This document shows positions 25,352-34,405 of a stretch of 64,000 bases of DNA, piece after piece; position 1 is the stretch's first letter; every line of letters begins with the position of its first letter. The DNA lies in the NCBI GenBank assembly GCA_045544615.1, contig JAZPZI010000013.1, positions 62,001 to 126,000 of the forward strand, written 5' to 3'. The notes under the pieces were generated by a model. That model did not search any database. It was not told the origin of the DNA and worked only from the letters and a program-made list of their open reading frames with translations. Position numbers and translations under genes: made by a program. This stretch comes from CAKSFT01 sp045544615 (lineage in GTDB: Bacteria; Bacillota; Clostridia; UBA1381).

Positions 25352-27226
25352 TTAAAACTCTATAATTATTGTTTCACCTTTTTTAATAAAGACCTTTTTA
25401 AATCCGCACAGATTTTTGTGTGGTATATATTCAAATTTAAGCACAGCATAGGCTGTGTCAAAGTCCCCCTTGTTTGTTAGTTTAACTTTAGTTGCATCAA
25501 TCCATTCTTCTTCTATTTCAGAATATGTAAGTCCATAGCCAAATTCATAAACAGGTGTACCTTTGAAGAACTTATATGTTCTGTTTTCCATAGAATAATC
25601 GTCAAATGCAGGCAAATCATCAACGCTTTCATAAAATGTTACAGGAAGTCTTCCACTTGGTGACACCTTGCCGAAAATAATATCGGCAAGTGCGTTACCA
25701 CCCTCTGCACCGGGATAGAAGCATTGTATAACTGCGTGGCACTTTTCTTTTGCAAAAGAAAGGTCAATACAGCTTCCGCTTACATTTACAAGTATTATTG
25801 GCTTTCCTGTTTCAAAAACTTTTTGAAAGAGCTTCTGTTGTACCTTTGGAAGAGCTATATCCTTCTTATCGCCTGACATATCTGCGTTATAAGCATCTCC
25901 TTCTTCACCCTCCAAAGCAGGATTAAGTCCCACACAAAGCACAACAACATCTGCATTTTTAGCAACAACCTCTGCTTCTCTTATTGGTTTTGAGGCCCAA
26001 TCATTGTTTATTTCTGCAAAATGATGACATCCGGTTGCATACAACACATTACCTTCTGCCATATCCTGAATACCTTTAAGAATAGTTGTATACTTTGAAG
26101 GTGTGCCGTGATAATTTCCCAAAAGTACAGACTTATCATCCGCATTAGGACCTATTACTGCAATTGTTTTTTTATCTTTAAGCGGTAATATGCCGTTGTT
26201 TTTCAACAAAACGATGCTTTCCTGAGCCATTGCTCTGTTTAAATTTCTGTGTTCTTCGCACTCTACAATTTCGAATGGAATATTGTCATATTCACAGTCG
26301 TCATCAAACATACCAAGTCTGAATCTTGCAGTAAAGAGCTTTACTACTGCTTCTGTGATTGTTTCTTCAGTTAAAAGTCCCAACGCAGTTGCAGTTTTCA
26401 GCCATTGATATGCAGACCCACAATTAAGCTCACAACCACTGTTTACCGCAAGTGCAGCACTTTCCGCCTTATTTTCTGTTACCTTATGATGTTCGTCAAA
26501 ATCACAGATAGCTCCGCAATCTGATACAACATAACCATCAAAACCAAATTTGTCTCTTAAAATATCTTTGAGCAGAGTTTTGCTTCCGCAGCACGGCTCT
26601 CCGTTTACTCTGTTATATGCACCCATAACAGCAGACGGCTTGGCATTTTTAACACAATATTCAAACGCCCAAAGATATGTTTCATAAAGGTCTTTTTCGG
26701 ATATTCTTGCATCAAAGGTATGTCTTTTGCATTCAGGTCCGCTATGAACTGCATAATGTTTTAAGGTTGCGTCAACCTTTCTGTATTTACCTGTACCTTG
26801 CAACCCTTTAACAAAAGCCGTTCCCATTTTAGCTGTAAGGTAAGGATCTTCGCCATAGGTTTCGTGACCTCTGCCCCATCTTGGGTCTCTGAAAATATTT
26901 ATGTTTGGGGACCACATTGTAAGTCCTTCGTATATTTCCGTTGAGCCCAGCTTTCTGAATTCATTATATTTAGCTCTTGCTTCTGTTGAAATTGTGTCTG
27001 CAACCTTTTCAAGCAATTCCTCATTAAAGCTTGCCGCCATACCTATTGCCTGTGTAAAAACAGTAGCACAACCTGATCTTGCAACTCCATGCAGAGCTTC
27101 ATTCCACCAGTTATATGCAGGAATATTCAGTCTTTCTATAGCAGGTGCGTTAAACTTCATTTGTTCAACCTTTTCTGCCAGAGTCATTTTAGCTACTAAT
27201 TCCCTTGCTCTCCGTTCAAAGCTCAT
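25352..27226 (-). CDS. Glycoside hydrolase family 3, beta-xylosidase-like
   Basis: This 624-residue cytosolic enzyme carries the GH3 barrel with WWNEALHGVARSG, the KHYAVHSGPE block near 157-165, and the nucleophile Asp236 in GYVVSDCGAICDF. The alpha/beta sandwich follows (TIAVIGPNADDKSVLLGNYHG, the acid/base region, and FYPGAEGGNALADIIFG). The N-terminal motif and context favour beta-xylosidase. The C-terminal FN3-like domain stops at KKGETIIIEF, about 60-80 residues before family members usually end, so this domain looks shortened. The ATG begins one base after the xylB stop and follows AAGGAGAAAT, indicating translational coupling. Confidence 0.95.
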   Translation of the reverse strand: MSFERRARELVAKMTLAEKVEQMKFNAPAIERLNIPAYNWWNEALHGVARSGCATVFTQAIGMAASFNEELLEKVADTISTEARAKYNEFRKLGSTEIYEGLTMWSPNINIFRDPRWGRGHETYGEDPYLTAKMGTAFVKGLQGTGKYRKVDATLKHYAVHSGPECKRHTFDARISEKDLYETYLWAFEYCVKNAKPSAVMGAYNRVNGEPCCGSKTLLKDILRDKFGFDGYVVSDCGAICDFDEHHKVTENKAESAALAVNSGCELNCGSAYQWLKTATALGLLTEETITEAVVKLFTARFRLGMFDDDCEYDNIPFEIVECEEHRNLNRAMAQESIVLLKNNGILPLKDKKTIAVIGPNADDKSVLLGNYHGTPSKYTTILKGIQDMAEGNVLYATGCHHFAEINNDWASKPIREAEVVAKNADVVVLCVGLNPALEGEEGDAYNADMSGDKKDIALPKVQQKLFQKVFETGKPIILVNVSGSCIDLSFAKEKCHAVIQCFYPGAEGGNALADIIFGKVSPSGRLPVTFYESVDDLPAFDDYSMENRTYKFFKGTPVYEFGYGLTYSEIEEEWIDATKVKLTNKGDFDTAYAVLKFEYIPHKNLCGFKKVFIKKGETIIIEF

Positions 27227-27227
27227 T

Positions 27228-28715
27228 TTATTTCTCCTTCAGCACTCCGTATAATTCTTTCATTGACGGATATATCTTTTTATATTTCTGATAGTTTTTT
27301 TCATATCTTGCAATTATTTCTTCATCAGGATAAATTGTCTCTTTTTTCTTAACCAAATTTTCCGCACAATCTGAAACAGAAGCATACTCACCACATGCAA
27401 CCATTGCAAGAAGCGCCGCACCATATCCCGGTCCTTCCTCTGCCATAGGAATATTAAGTTCAATATTCAGGACATTTGCCAGTATTTTCATCCACAGCTT
27501 TGATTTTGCGCCGCCACCGCATACTGTACTCTTTTCAATTATTATACCTAAGCTTTTTGCAACCTCAACATTGTCACGCACTGCAAAAGCTACTCCTTCC
27601 AAAACAGCCAAAAGCATATCCTTACGACTTGTATTCGGTCTCAGACCTATAAACATTCCGGTTGCATTAGTGTCATTTATCGGGCTTCTCTCACCCATCA
27701 AATACGGCAGGAAATATACATCGTTACTCCCCAGCATATCTTCTGTTATATCAGCTTGTTCTTTTTCATAGTTATAGCTTTTCAATACCTCATCACAGAA
27801 CCATTTGTTGCACGATGCCGCAGAAAGCATACACCCCATAAGATGATAAGCACCATCTGCATTACAGAAAGAATGCAGAGCATTGTTTGAATCAACACTA
27901 AAGTTATCCGATGAAATAAATACAGTCCCACTTGTACCGAGAGAAATATTGCACCTACCCTCACCAATTGTTGCAGTACCAATTGCCGCCGCAGCATTAT
28001 CGCCTGCACCTGCCGCAACCTTAACATCAGGATTTAATCCCAACTCTTTTGCAACATCAGCCGAAATGGTCCCGATTTCTTCATAACTTTCAAAAAGCTT
28101 GGGCAGTTGATTCTCACCAATACCGCATATATCTAACATTTCCTTTGACCAGCATTTATTCTCCACATCAAGCAACAGCATTCCTGATGCATCGGAGTAA
28201 TCGGTAGCGTGAACACCACCCGTCAAAAGATAATTTATGTAATCCTTTGGGAGCATTATTTTTGAGATCTTTTCGTAATTCTCACGCTCATTATTCATGA
28301 GCCACAAAATCTTCGGCGCAGTAAATCCGGCAAAGGCAATATTAGCTGTCAATTTAGACAATTTTTTCTTTCCAATAACTTCATTCAAGTAATCAGTTTC
28401 CTTATCAGTTCTTCCGTCATTCCATAAAATTGCAGGTCTTATAACCTCATCAATTTCATCTAACACCACAAGCCCGTGCATCTGCCCTGCAACCGCAATT
28501 CCCCTTACTTGGGATTTGTCAATGTTTGCTATTAGTTCTTTTATTCCTGAAATCATCGCCTTCCACCAATCCTCTGGATTTTGCTCGCTCCAGCCCGGCT
28601 TAGGGTAGGATACTTCGTAGACTTTTGTTACTGTATCAATTATAACCTTTTGTTCGTCTAACAGAAGCAATTTCAGAGCCGATGTTCCCAAATCAGCACC
28701 AATATAATAACTCAT
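27228..28715 (-). CDS. xylB: Xylulokinase
   Basis: This 495-residue FGGY-family kinase phosphorylates D-xylulose to xylulose 5-phosphate with ATP, feeding the pentose phosphate pathway. Visible motifs are YIGADLGTSALKLLLLD (phosphate loop), GQMHGLVVLD and AILWNDGR (substrate binding, Asp100), GAGDNAAAAIG with the catalytic Asp, and GTSGTVF plus CGGGAKSKLWMKILAN (FGGY C-terminal ATP site). The length is typical. It is the first gene of the xylose operon, with AAGGAGGAG before the ATG, and is divergent from an AraC gene that probably controls it. Confidence 0.97.
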   Translation of the reverse strand: MSYYIGADLGTSALKLLLLDEQKVIIDTVTKVYEVSYPKPGWSEQNPEDWWKAMISGIKELIANIDKSQVRGIAVAGQMHGLVVLDEIDEVIRPAILWNDGRTDKETDYLNEVIGKKKLSKLTANIAFAGFTAPKILWLMNNERENYEKISKIMLPKDYINYLLTGGVHATDYSDASGMLLLDVENKCWSKEMLDICGIGENQLPKLFESYEEIGTISADVAKELGLNPDVKVAAGAGDNAAAAIGTATIGEGRCNISLGTSGTVFISSDNFSVDSNNALHSFCNADGAYHLMGCMLSAASCNKWFCDEVLKSYNYEKEQADITEDMLGSNDVYFLPYLMGERSPINDTNATGMFIGLRPNTSRKDMLLAVLEGVAFAVRDNVEVAKSLGIIIEKSTVCGGGAKSKLWMKILANVLNIELNIPMAEEGPGYGAALLAMVACGEYASVSDCAENLVKKKETIYPDEEIIARYEKNYQKYKKIYPSMKELYGVLKEK

Positions 28716-28820
28716 AAAACTCCTCCTTATATTTTTGTTTTCATTTTATCACATTCCTATTGACAATTCTCGCAAAAATATATATAATATATAGACAAAA
28801 TTTGTCTTTCGAGGTGACTT
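28716..28820. promoter_or_regulatory. Divergent control region between xylB and its AraC regulator
   Basis: These 105 bases hold a perfect plus-strand promoter (listed separately). For xylB on the minus strand there is a TGATAAAAT -10-like block about 40 bases upstream of the start but no TTGACA-like -35 at 17 bases. That fits activation by the AraC protein. The two promoters overlap, so the regulator may also repress itself (inference). Confidence 0.5.
28760..28788 (+). promoter_or_regulatory. Consensus sigma-A promoter of the AraC gene at 28821
   Basis: TTGACA (28760-28765), a 17-base spacer, and TATAAT (28783-28788). Both boxes are perfect. The ATG lies 32 bases downstream. Confidence 0.9.
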
Positions 28821-29573
28821 ATGTTTTATCAAACTCAACATTTCGGACTATCCGAATATTTTTGTAGGGAATACGGAAAAAACTTCTCATTTCCTGCACA
28901 CCTGCATCAATCATTTGAGTTTATAACAATTCTATCAGGGGAAATGGACATAACTGTAGACGGCAGACAATATGCTTTAAAAAAAGGAGATGCCCTGCTA
29001 ATCTTCCCACATCAGATGCATTCTTTAAACAGTCAAAAAAGCAAACATATGCTATGTATATTCTCACCGGAATTGGTTAAGGCGTACTCTTCTAAAACAT
29101 CAAAAAAATTGCCTGAAAACAACAAATTTTCGCCAAGTAAGTATCTGATAGATTCAATAAACAAATTATCTGAAGACAGTTCAAAAATCAAACTGAAAGG
29201 GATTTTATACTCCGTATGCGCAGAATTTGATGACGAAGTTAAATATTTCGAGAAAAACCGAGACGATAAAAATCTGCTTTATAAAATTTTTGAATTTGTT
29301 GAATCTAATTATAACAGTGACTGTTCCCTAGAGCAATTAGCAAAAGAAACTGCGTTTAGCTATTCCTATTTGTCTAGATATTTTAAAAACACTGTCGGTA
29401 TTTCATTTAACCATTATGTTAATCAGTATAGGATAAACAACGCATGCTATATGCTCAATAATTCTGATTGTTCAATATTGCAATGTGCATTAGATAGTGG
29501 CTATACTTCTCTTCGCAGCTTTAACAGAAACTTCAAAGCCATAACAGGCGTAACACCCAGAGCATTCAGATAA
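28821..29573 (+). CDS. AraC-family transcriptional regulator, probably of the xylose operon
   Basis: This 250-residue protein begins after CGAGGTGA. The N-terminal cupin half has FPAHLHQSFEFITILSGEMD and KGDALLIFPHQMHS, the usual sugar-binding pocket layout with His residues. The C-terminal half has the tandem helix-turn-helix (SLEQLAKETAFSYSYLSRYF and ILQCALDSGYTSLRSFNRNF, ending TGVTPRAFR). It is divergent from xylB with 105 bases between them. Activation of xylB-GH3-xylA-GH31 in response to xylose or a xyloside is inferred from position. It ends against a terminator shared with the converging solute-binding gene. Confidence 0.95.
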   Translation: MFYQTQHFGLSEYFCREYGKNFSFPAHLHQSFEFITILSGEMDITVDGRQYALKKGDALLIFPHQMHSLNSQKSKHMLCIFSPELVKAYSSKTSKKLPENNKFSPSKYLIDSINKLSEDSSKIKLKGILYSVCAEFDDEVKYFEKNRDDKNLLYKIFEFVESNYNSDCSLEQLAKETAFSYSYLSRYFKNTVGISFNHYVNQYRINNACYMLNNSDCSILQCALDSGYTSLRSFNRNFKAITGVTPRAFR

Positions 29574-29588
29574 TCGATAATACAAAAA

Positions 29589-29616
29589 ACACGCAAAACC
29601 ATTTGGTTTTGCGTGT
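29589..29616. terminator. Bidirectional terminator between AraC and solute-binding genes
   Basis: Stem ACACGCAAAACCA / TGGTTTTGCGTGT with a two-base loop, flanked by A-rich and T-rich runs on both sides. It separates the convergent genes at 28821 and 29636. Confidence 0.9.
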
Positions 29617-29635
29617 TTTAAATTATTACAATTTA

Positions 29636-31120
29636 TTATTTTGAAGCAAGAAATGCATCGTACTGAGCCTGGAGCTCTGACTGAACTTTCTTGATACCAG
29701 CAGATTCCATCTTCTGACAGAATTCAGGATACCATACATCAAAGTCTTCTGTACCGAAGTAAATCTTTGCTTTATATTCAGCTATTACGCTTGATGTGTT
29801 TGCAATTTCTGTTGCAATTGCAGTTGTGTCAGGCACAAATCCGAGCATTGGTGACTTAACAGCTTCGTCGTTCTGCTTCTTGATTTCAACCCACTTGTTA
29901 AGGTCTTCACCCTCTTCAAGGTAAGCATTAAACTGGTTACCAAACTGCCAACCGTTATATCCAAGAGGAGTTGCACCGCTCATGTAGCCAGCTTCTCTGT
30001 TAATAACGATACTACCATCTTCGTTCTTTGTGTAGTGTGTGCCTTCAATACCCCAGATAAGGAGGTTGTAGAGTTCAACATCCTCATTGATAAGTCTGAT
30101 AAACTTAACAGCCGTTTCAGGGTCTTTAGCGTTTGCACCAACACCGATCATTGTAAGAAGCGCTGCTGTTCTTACTACATATGTTTCAAACAACAAAGCA
30201 TGGCTTAAAGGTTCGCCGTACTTCTTCATTTCAGAATTTTCAACACCGTAGCTCCATGTATTGTTTACAAAAGCAACCTTTTTTCTGTCTTCTTCTGTAA
30301 GAGAGTTACCAACTGATGCAATATCGTTTCTGATATAACCAGCCTTATACCATTCTCTTACCTTCTGACAGCCAAGCTTCCACTCTTCTGTTTCATACTC
30401 AATGTAGAGTGTAGGATCTGTACCGTCTCTTCTTAAACAAAGATTGTTCAAAACTTCATAGTTTGTGTATGTACCAATGTTACCGCCTGATGGGTTCCAA
30501 GCATAAAGGTCAGGTCTCTTTTTCTTTACAGCAGCAAACATTTCACCAAAAAGATCAAGCATAGCCTTTAACTCATCAAAGCTCATTGAAGCAGATGCCA
30601 TTGTCTGCAACTTTGCAAATTTATCTTCGATTCCACAATCCCTCAACACACTTGGCGGAACGTTCATATCATTTGGGTTCGAGATAACCTGCATGTTAGG
30701 AACAGCATAAATCTTTCCGTTAATCTTTGCAGAATCAAGGAAATACTGTTCAACAACTTCGTTCATCTTTACCTGTTCAACAAGGTCTGTGATGTCCATT
30801 AAGCCGCCCATCTCTACAGCTGTCTGATATGGGTTTCTCCAACCTGTGTACATAAGGTCAAAGTCTTCGCCAGATGCCATCTTGAGTTTCATCTTTTCTC
30901 CGTATGAAGAAGAATCGATATAAACCAAGTCAAGCTTCTTACCAAGTGCTGCTTCAACCTTTTCGTTAACTGCTGCCATAACCATGTCATGATCAGCTGG
31001 CTTATCGCCTGGCATGTACCATACCAATGTGTTCCCATCCTTGCCGCCGCAGCCTGCAAGTCCGATTGCCATAGATGCTGCCATAACAACACCTAAAATT
31101 CCCGAGATAATTCTTTTCAT
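29636..31120 (-). CDS. ABC transporter solute-binding lipoprotein (LplA-like, DUF3502 end)
   Basis: The lipoprotein has 494 residues from the ATG at 31120, supported by AAGGAGGACG and by the signal peptide; the longer frame from 31150 would bury that site. The signal ends in a lipobox, GLAGC, with Cys24 lipidated. The mature part is a type I sugar/oligosaccharide-binding fold (TLVWYMPGDKPADHD, GEDFDLMYTGW), and the last 60 residues look like DUF3502. Such proteins catch oligosaccharides for LplB/YtcP-type permeases. No permease genes are present anywhere in the window, so the partner must be encoded elsewhere. It is transcribed after the Gfo/Idh gene (84-base gap). Confidence 0.95.
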   Translation of the reverse strand: MKRIISGILGVVMAASMAIGLAGCGGKDGNTLVWYMPGDKPADHDMVMAAVNEKVEAALGKKLDLVYIDSSSYGEKMKLKMASGEDFDLMYTGWRNPYQTAVEMGGLMDITDLVEQVKMNEVVEQYFLDSAKINGKIYAVPNMQVISNPNDMNVPPSVLRDCGIEDKFAKLQTMASASMSFDELKAMLDLFGEMFAAVKKKRPDLYAWNPSGGNIGTYTNYEVLNNLCLRRDGTDPTLYIEYETEEWKLGCQKVREWYKAGYIRNDIASVGNSLTEEDRKKVAFVNNTWSYGVENSEMKKYGEPLSHALLFETYVVRTAALLTMIGVGANAKDPETAVKFIRLINEDVELYNLLIWGIEGTHYTKNEDGSIVINREAGYMSGATPLGYNGWQFGNQFNAYLEEGEDLNKWVEIKKQNDEAVKSPMLGFVPDTTAIATEIANTSSVIAEYKAKIYFGTEDFDVWYPEFCQKMESAGIKKVQSELQAQYDAFLASK

Positions 31121-31204
31121 TTTCTCGTCCTCCTTAAAATTTTTTATCAAAAAGAAATCAAGAAATCAGTCACTAAACCTTTTCCCCAAAATCTAATTCG
31201 ATCG

Positions 31205-32173
31205 TTAGTTTAGTTTACTTGTTTTTTCAAAAGTTTCTTCTATGAGTTTTATTGTATAAATTGAGCTCTCAGGCATTACGAACTCAGGCTCTTTATTGTT
31301 CTTAACACAATCAATAAAGTAAACAATTTCCTCATAATAACCGTCTACATCTGACAGATTGATGCCTGTATCACCAATCTGGTTATCCTTTTTCAGGTCA
31401 ACTTCTTCTTTGTTTTCAAAGAGTTTTCTGTCCTTTAACTCAAGGTAACCCTCTTCAAAGAATGCTGTAAATCCTGCAAAGAAAGGATAGTCCGCCTTCA
31501 TCCAGCCGGTTTCAACTGCAACCGAAAGCTTATCATATTCATAGACTGCCGAAAGATGATTTGAAAGGTTTTCCATATCATAGAACGTACCAAAAACATT
31601 CTTTGGCTTACCCAACATTGATTGCATAAAATCAACATCGTGAATCATCATATCAAGTCCGACAAGTCCACTTTTTTTAACGTCGAGCATCCAGTTCTTG
31701 TTACTCCATCTCGGAGTCGAGCTTATTCTGTCCATATGAAGCTTTACGAGTTTGCCGTACTTTTCGGTCTTGATTATCTTCTCAAGATAACGGTAAGGTG
31801 ACATAAAGCGCACAACATGAGCAATCATAAGCAGTTTTCCCTCTTCTTTAGCAACCTTTGCCATCTCGGAAGCATCACTGCTATTTAATGCCATAGGCTT
31901 TTCACAAAGCACATTTGCTCCGCTCTTCAAAGCCATGATTGTATGCTCTTTATGAAGATATGTAGGTGTACAAACGTCAACGATATCAGGTTTTTCAACT
32001 CTTAACATCTCTTCATAATCTGAATAGAGATTGATATCGACTCCCTCTGCTTTTTCCTTCAACATATCAATTCTTACATCGCAGGCAGCCACAAACTCAA
32101 TATTGGGCAGGTTCTTGTAAATACCGAAATGAACACCGCCCATTCCGCCAACACCAACTATTGCAACTTTCAT
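31205..32173 (-). CDS. Gfo/Idh/MocA-family oxidoreductase
   Basis: The protein has 322 residues from the ATG at 32173, which follows AAGGAGGATTCGGGT; an in-frame ATG at 32218 lies inside the tail of a broken upstream gene and is rejected. It has the NAD(P)-binding GVGGMGGVHFG, the family signature CEKPMALNSSDA with the catalytic Lys, and a DMMIHDVDF segment with the active-site His. Members oxidise or epimerise sugars and inositols; the substrate is not evident. Its ribosome site overlaps the stop of a truncated isomerase, which suggests that the two once formed an operon like iol-type gene pairs. Confidence 0.94.
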   Translation of the reverse strand: MKVAIVGVGGMGGVHFGIYKNLPNIEFVAACDVRIDMLKEKAEGVDINLYSDYEEMLRVEKPDIVDVCTPTYLHKEHTIMALKSGANVLCEKPMALNSSDASEMAKVAKEEGKLLMIAHVVRFMSPYRYLEKIIKTEKYGKLVKLHMDRISSTPRWSNKNWMLDVKKSGLVGLDMMIHDVDFMQSMLGKPKNVFGTFYDMENLSNHLSAVYEYDKLSVAVETGWMKADYPFFAGFTAFFEEGYLELKDRKLFENKEEVDLKKDNQIGDTGINLSDVDGYYEEIVYFIDCVKNNKEPEFVMPESSIYTIKLIEETFEKTSKLN

Positions 32174-32186
32174 ACCCGAATCCTCC

Positions 32187-32285
32187 TTATATGAGTTTTC
32201 CGAGATATTCAACCGCATAGTTGATATCCTTTATCTGCTCTTCACCGCTGATTTCACGCTCGATTGTAAGAGCACCATCATAGTA
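32187..32285 (-). pseudogene. C-terminal remnant of a sugar-phosphate isomerase/epimerase
   Basis: Between the broken GH16 gene and the Gfo/Idh gene an open frame encodes YYDGALTIEREISG, EEQIKDINYAVEYLGKLI and a TAA. This closely resembles the last 33 residues of TIM-barrel sugar-phosphate isomerases (xylose isomerase-like, IolE/AP-endonuclease 2 superfamily). Just upstream the frame meets a TGA and no start exists, so the first 240 or so residues are missing. The remnant abuts the truncated GH16 at about 32285. Confidence 0.7.
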
Positions 32286-32766
32286 TCATATGAGGATACA
32301 TTTTATGAGGATCAAAGATTTCCATAATATCAACTTCAATTCCGTCTATTTCAGCAGGATTTCCACGGTGAGCTGTAGGGGATTTGAGCCAGAATGCTGA
32401 CCACCACGGTGCTTCATTCTGTGATTTGAACCTACATTCGTAATATCCGTATCCATGTGAAAATTTAGGTTCTGTAGCCTCATTTTCATCAATACCTTTA
32501 TCGGTATATACCGACCCTGTTTGAATGGTTGAGCAGTAGTATACACCGTCTCTTTCCACAAGGTTGAAAACAGCATTACTATTTCCGTCAAGCTCTACAC
32601 CATCGTCTATCCAGCACTTGTGTCTTTTTCCATTAAAATGCAGTCTGAAATCCCACTTGTTTCTGTCAAGTTCGGTACCATCAAACTCATCCGACCATAC
32701 GAGTTTCCATTTTTTATCATTTGGCAAAAATGATGGCTCATGATTTTCAACATTAAATTTTTGCAT
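32278..32766 (-). pseudogene. GH16-type endoglucanase/laminarinase, truncated after the catalytic motif
   Basis: The frame gives 162 residues from the ATG at 32766 (GGAGTGG five bases upstream; a GTG at 32781 is rejected). It opens with WKLVWSDEFDGTELDRNKWDF, the usual GH16 start, continues with GYGYYECRFKSQ and WWSAFWLKSP, and contains the ExDxxE catalytic motif in GIEVDIMEIFDP (near residues 147-152). It then ends at MYPHMIL, whereas GH16 jelly-rolls need about 90-110 more residues. The sequence immediately after belongs to an unrelated isomerase. A promoter and start site are intact, so a fragment could still be made. Confidence 0.82.
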
Positions 32767-32800
32767 ATATACCACTCCCACAAATTAATTTTATATAATA

Positions 32801-32829
32801 ATTATATAATTCACTAATTTTTCAGTCAA
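32801..32829 (-). promoter_or_regulatory. Promoter ahead of the truncated GH16 gene
   Basis: On the minus strand TTGACT (32824-32829), a 17-base spacer and TATAAT (32801-32806). It would drive the GH16 remnant and very likely the Gfo/Idh and solute-binding genes behind it. Confidence 0.8.
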
Positions 32830-32922
32830 CAAAATATATTGAACGAAAATAACACTATCTTGCCTTTTACTCATTTTCTCCAATCCGTATATCTGCTATT
32901 ATCTTTCAGAAAATCAAACAAA

Positions 32923-32960
32923 AAAATGCAGACCTCCATCTAATTGAATGTCTGCATTTT
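32923..32960 (-). terminator. Terminator after the SGNH esterase gene
   Basis: Stem AAAATGCAGAC / GTCTGCATTTT with a loop of about 16 bases. On the minus strand it is followed by TTTG after the T-rich arm. It lies 20 bases after the esterase stop. Confidence 0.8.
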
Positions 32961-32981
32961 CTCATGAAATTTATCGGTAGG

Positions 32982-33968
32982 TTATTTATTTATAATTGCA
33001 TCATATACCCTGTTTGCAAGCTTATCCTTTGTTTTTGGATGAATATCGTCGTTTTCGCAAACATCCCTTGAAATTACCGTTTTTACAAATGGCAGCACAG
33101 ACTGAACCTTTAACTGCGCTTCCTGAACGAGCCTCCATGCGCAATCGTTTCTCTCAATATAATCTGCAATTTGTATGATTACAAACGGTAGTGCATCATC
33201 TTTTAGGTCACCTCTCCAGATACCGATTAGTTCACTCAATTCATCAGCATAAACCTTTCCTTCGGCTTCGGAGGTGTCGCTTTCGCCCTGATACCACACA
33301 ACTCCCGACAAAGAGTATGGAATCACCTGTGATAAAGCATAGTTATAAAGGAGTCCATCTTTGTTCCATTCACTATACTCTTCCATAACATGGTCAGGAT
33401 GCTTTTCCTCTATTGCCAAAGATTTAAAAGTCCCCTCCGGCACCCAGCTTTCAATAACCGATGCCGATTGATAACAGGCAATACATCCAACTGCTATGCC
33501 CTTTTCTTTGGCAAGCTTTTCGCCGACAAAAAACGCAATCGCAGACCAATCTGTAAAATTGTCTTTTTTGCATAAAACCCATCCATCATCAGATGTAAAA
33601 AAGTCGCCATTATCCTTTTTATCTGTAGAAAAGAGTCTTAATTTTTCATTAGCCAAATAATCCTCAAGTATTGCATTTGTTTCTTTAACTTTAAATTGCA
33701 TATTTGATTGTCCGGCAAACAAAAAAACCTCGCCTACGTAAATATCCTCAAGCATTATCTTGCGGTCTTCAAAAACAACCTCCATAGAGTACGGTCCACC
33801 GTATTCCATCGGCGGAAGCTCAACCATCCACTCTTCTTGATTTGATGAGTGACTTATGCTTTGGCCGGCAAAGCTTATCTCGACTCTGCCTTTTCCATTT
33901 CCGTATATCCGTATCGGCTTATTTGCCGCAAAAACCATGTGAGAAGTAAAGATTTTATTCAGTTCCAT
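32982..33968 (-). CDS. SGNH-fold carbohydrate acetylesterase (sialate O-acetylesterase family)
   Basis: This 328-residue cytosolic protein has FAGQSNMQ with the nucleophile Ser88, GVVWYQGESDTSEA (the family's oxyanion/Gly-Glu block), and NDDIHPKTK near the end with Asp308 and His310 completing the triad. The family removes acetyl groups from sugars; in plant-polymer clusters it commonly deacetylates xylan or pectin oligosaccharides. The N-terminal 80 residues form a small beta domain. No signal peptide is present. It follows the broken DUF4091 fragment by 17 bases and ends at a terminator, so it closes a transcript starting at about 36,176. Confidence 0.92.
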   Translation of the reverse strand: MELNKIFTSHMVFAANKPIRIYGNGKGRVEISFAGQSISHSSNQEEWMVELPPMEYGGPYSMEVVFEDRKIMLEDIYVGEVFLFAGQSNMQFKVKETNAILEDYLANEKLRLFSTDKKDNGDFFTSDDGWVLCKKDNFTDWSAIAFFVGEKLAKEKGIAVGCIACYQSASVIESWVPEGTFKSLAIEEKHPDHVMEEYSEWNKDGLLYNYALSQVIPYSLSGVVWYQGESDTSEAEGKVYADELSELIGIWRGDLKDDALPFVIIQIADYIERNDCAWRLVQEAQLKVQSVLPFVKTVISRDVCENDDIHPKTKDKLANRVYDAIINK

Positions 33969-33985
33969 AATAAGTCTCCTTAACC

Positions 33986-34393
33986 TTATTTTGCTAATTC
34001 CTTAAATCTCATCATCATTTCAGTTCTAACATCAAGCATAATCTGTGCAGTTTTCGCACACTTATCAAAACGTATTTCACCGACAACATTTTCCAATAAT
34101 CTTATAACCTCGTCACGGCCAATATAAGTTTCGAGCAGTTTCAATGCACGAAGGTCCTGCAGGGCTTCATTGAAAACGATAAATCGCATCGACGGAATCG
34201 GTCCGTCCTCTGCTGGATAGACAGAAAATGCATCTCCTGCTGGGAAACCTCCGTTAGAATCTGTTACAACATAAGGATTGATTGGTCCTGTTGAGAGCTG
34301 GGCATTATAGAAGTTAAGTGCCCAATGGAAAAAGCGTTTTACATCAAATTTATAAAGCTGATAACCAAAGCATCTGTTCCGATAAAGAGGCAT
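33986..34393 (-). pseudogene. C-terminal fragment of a DUF4091 glycosidase-like protein
   Basis: The 135-residue frame reads RNRCFGYQLYKFDVKRFFHW, NFYNAQLSTGPINPY, GGFPAGDAFSVYP, then EALQDLRALKLLE. This is the conserved end of DUF4091 proteins, which are normally 500 residues or longer. Nothing recognisable as a ribosome site precedes its ATG. Only four codons separate it from the TAA of the upstream gene, in the same frame, so the N-terminal part is missing and the piece is probably not translated independently. Confidence 0.75.
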
Positions 34394-34405
34394 TGTTATA
34401 AAGAT

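Noticed and set aside
32174..32218. 15-residue N-terminal extension of the Gfo/Idh protein
   Set aside because: The extension is read from the tail of the broken isomerase gene, while a strong ribosome site stands just before the internal ATG and the Rossmann motif.
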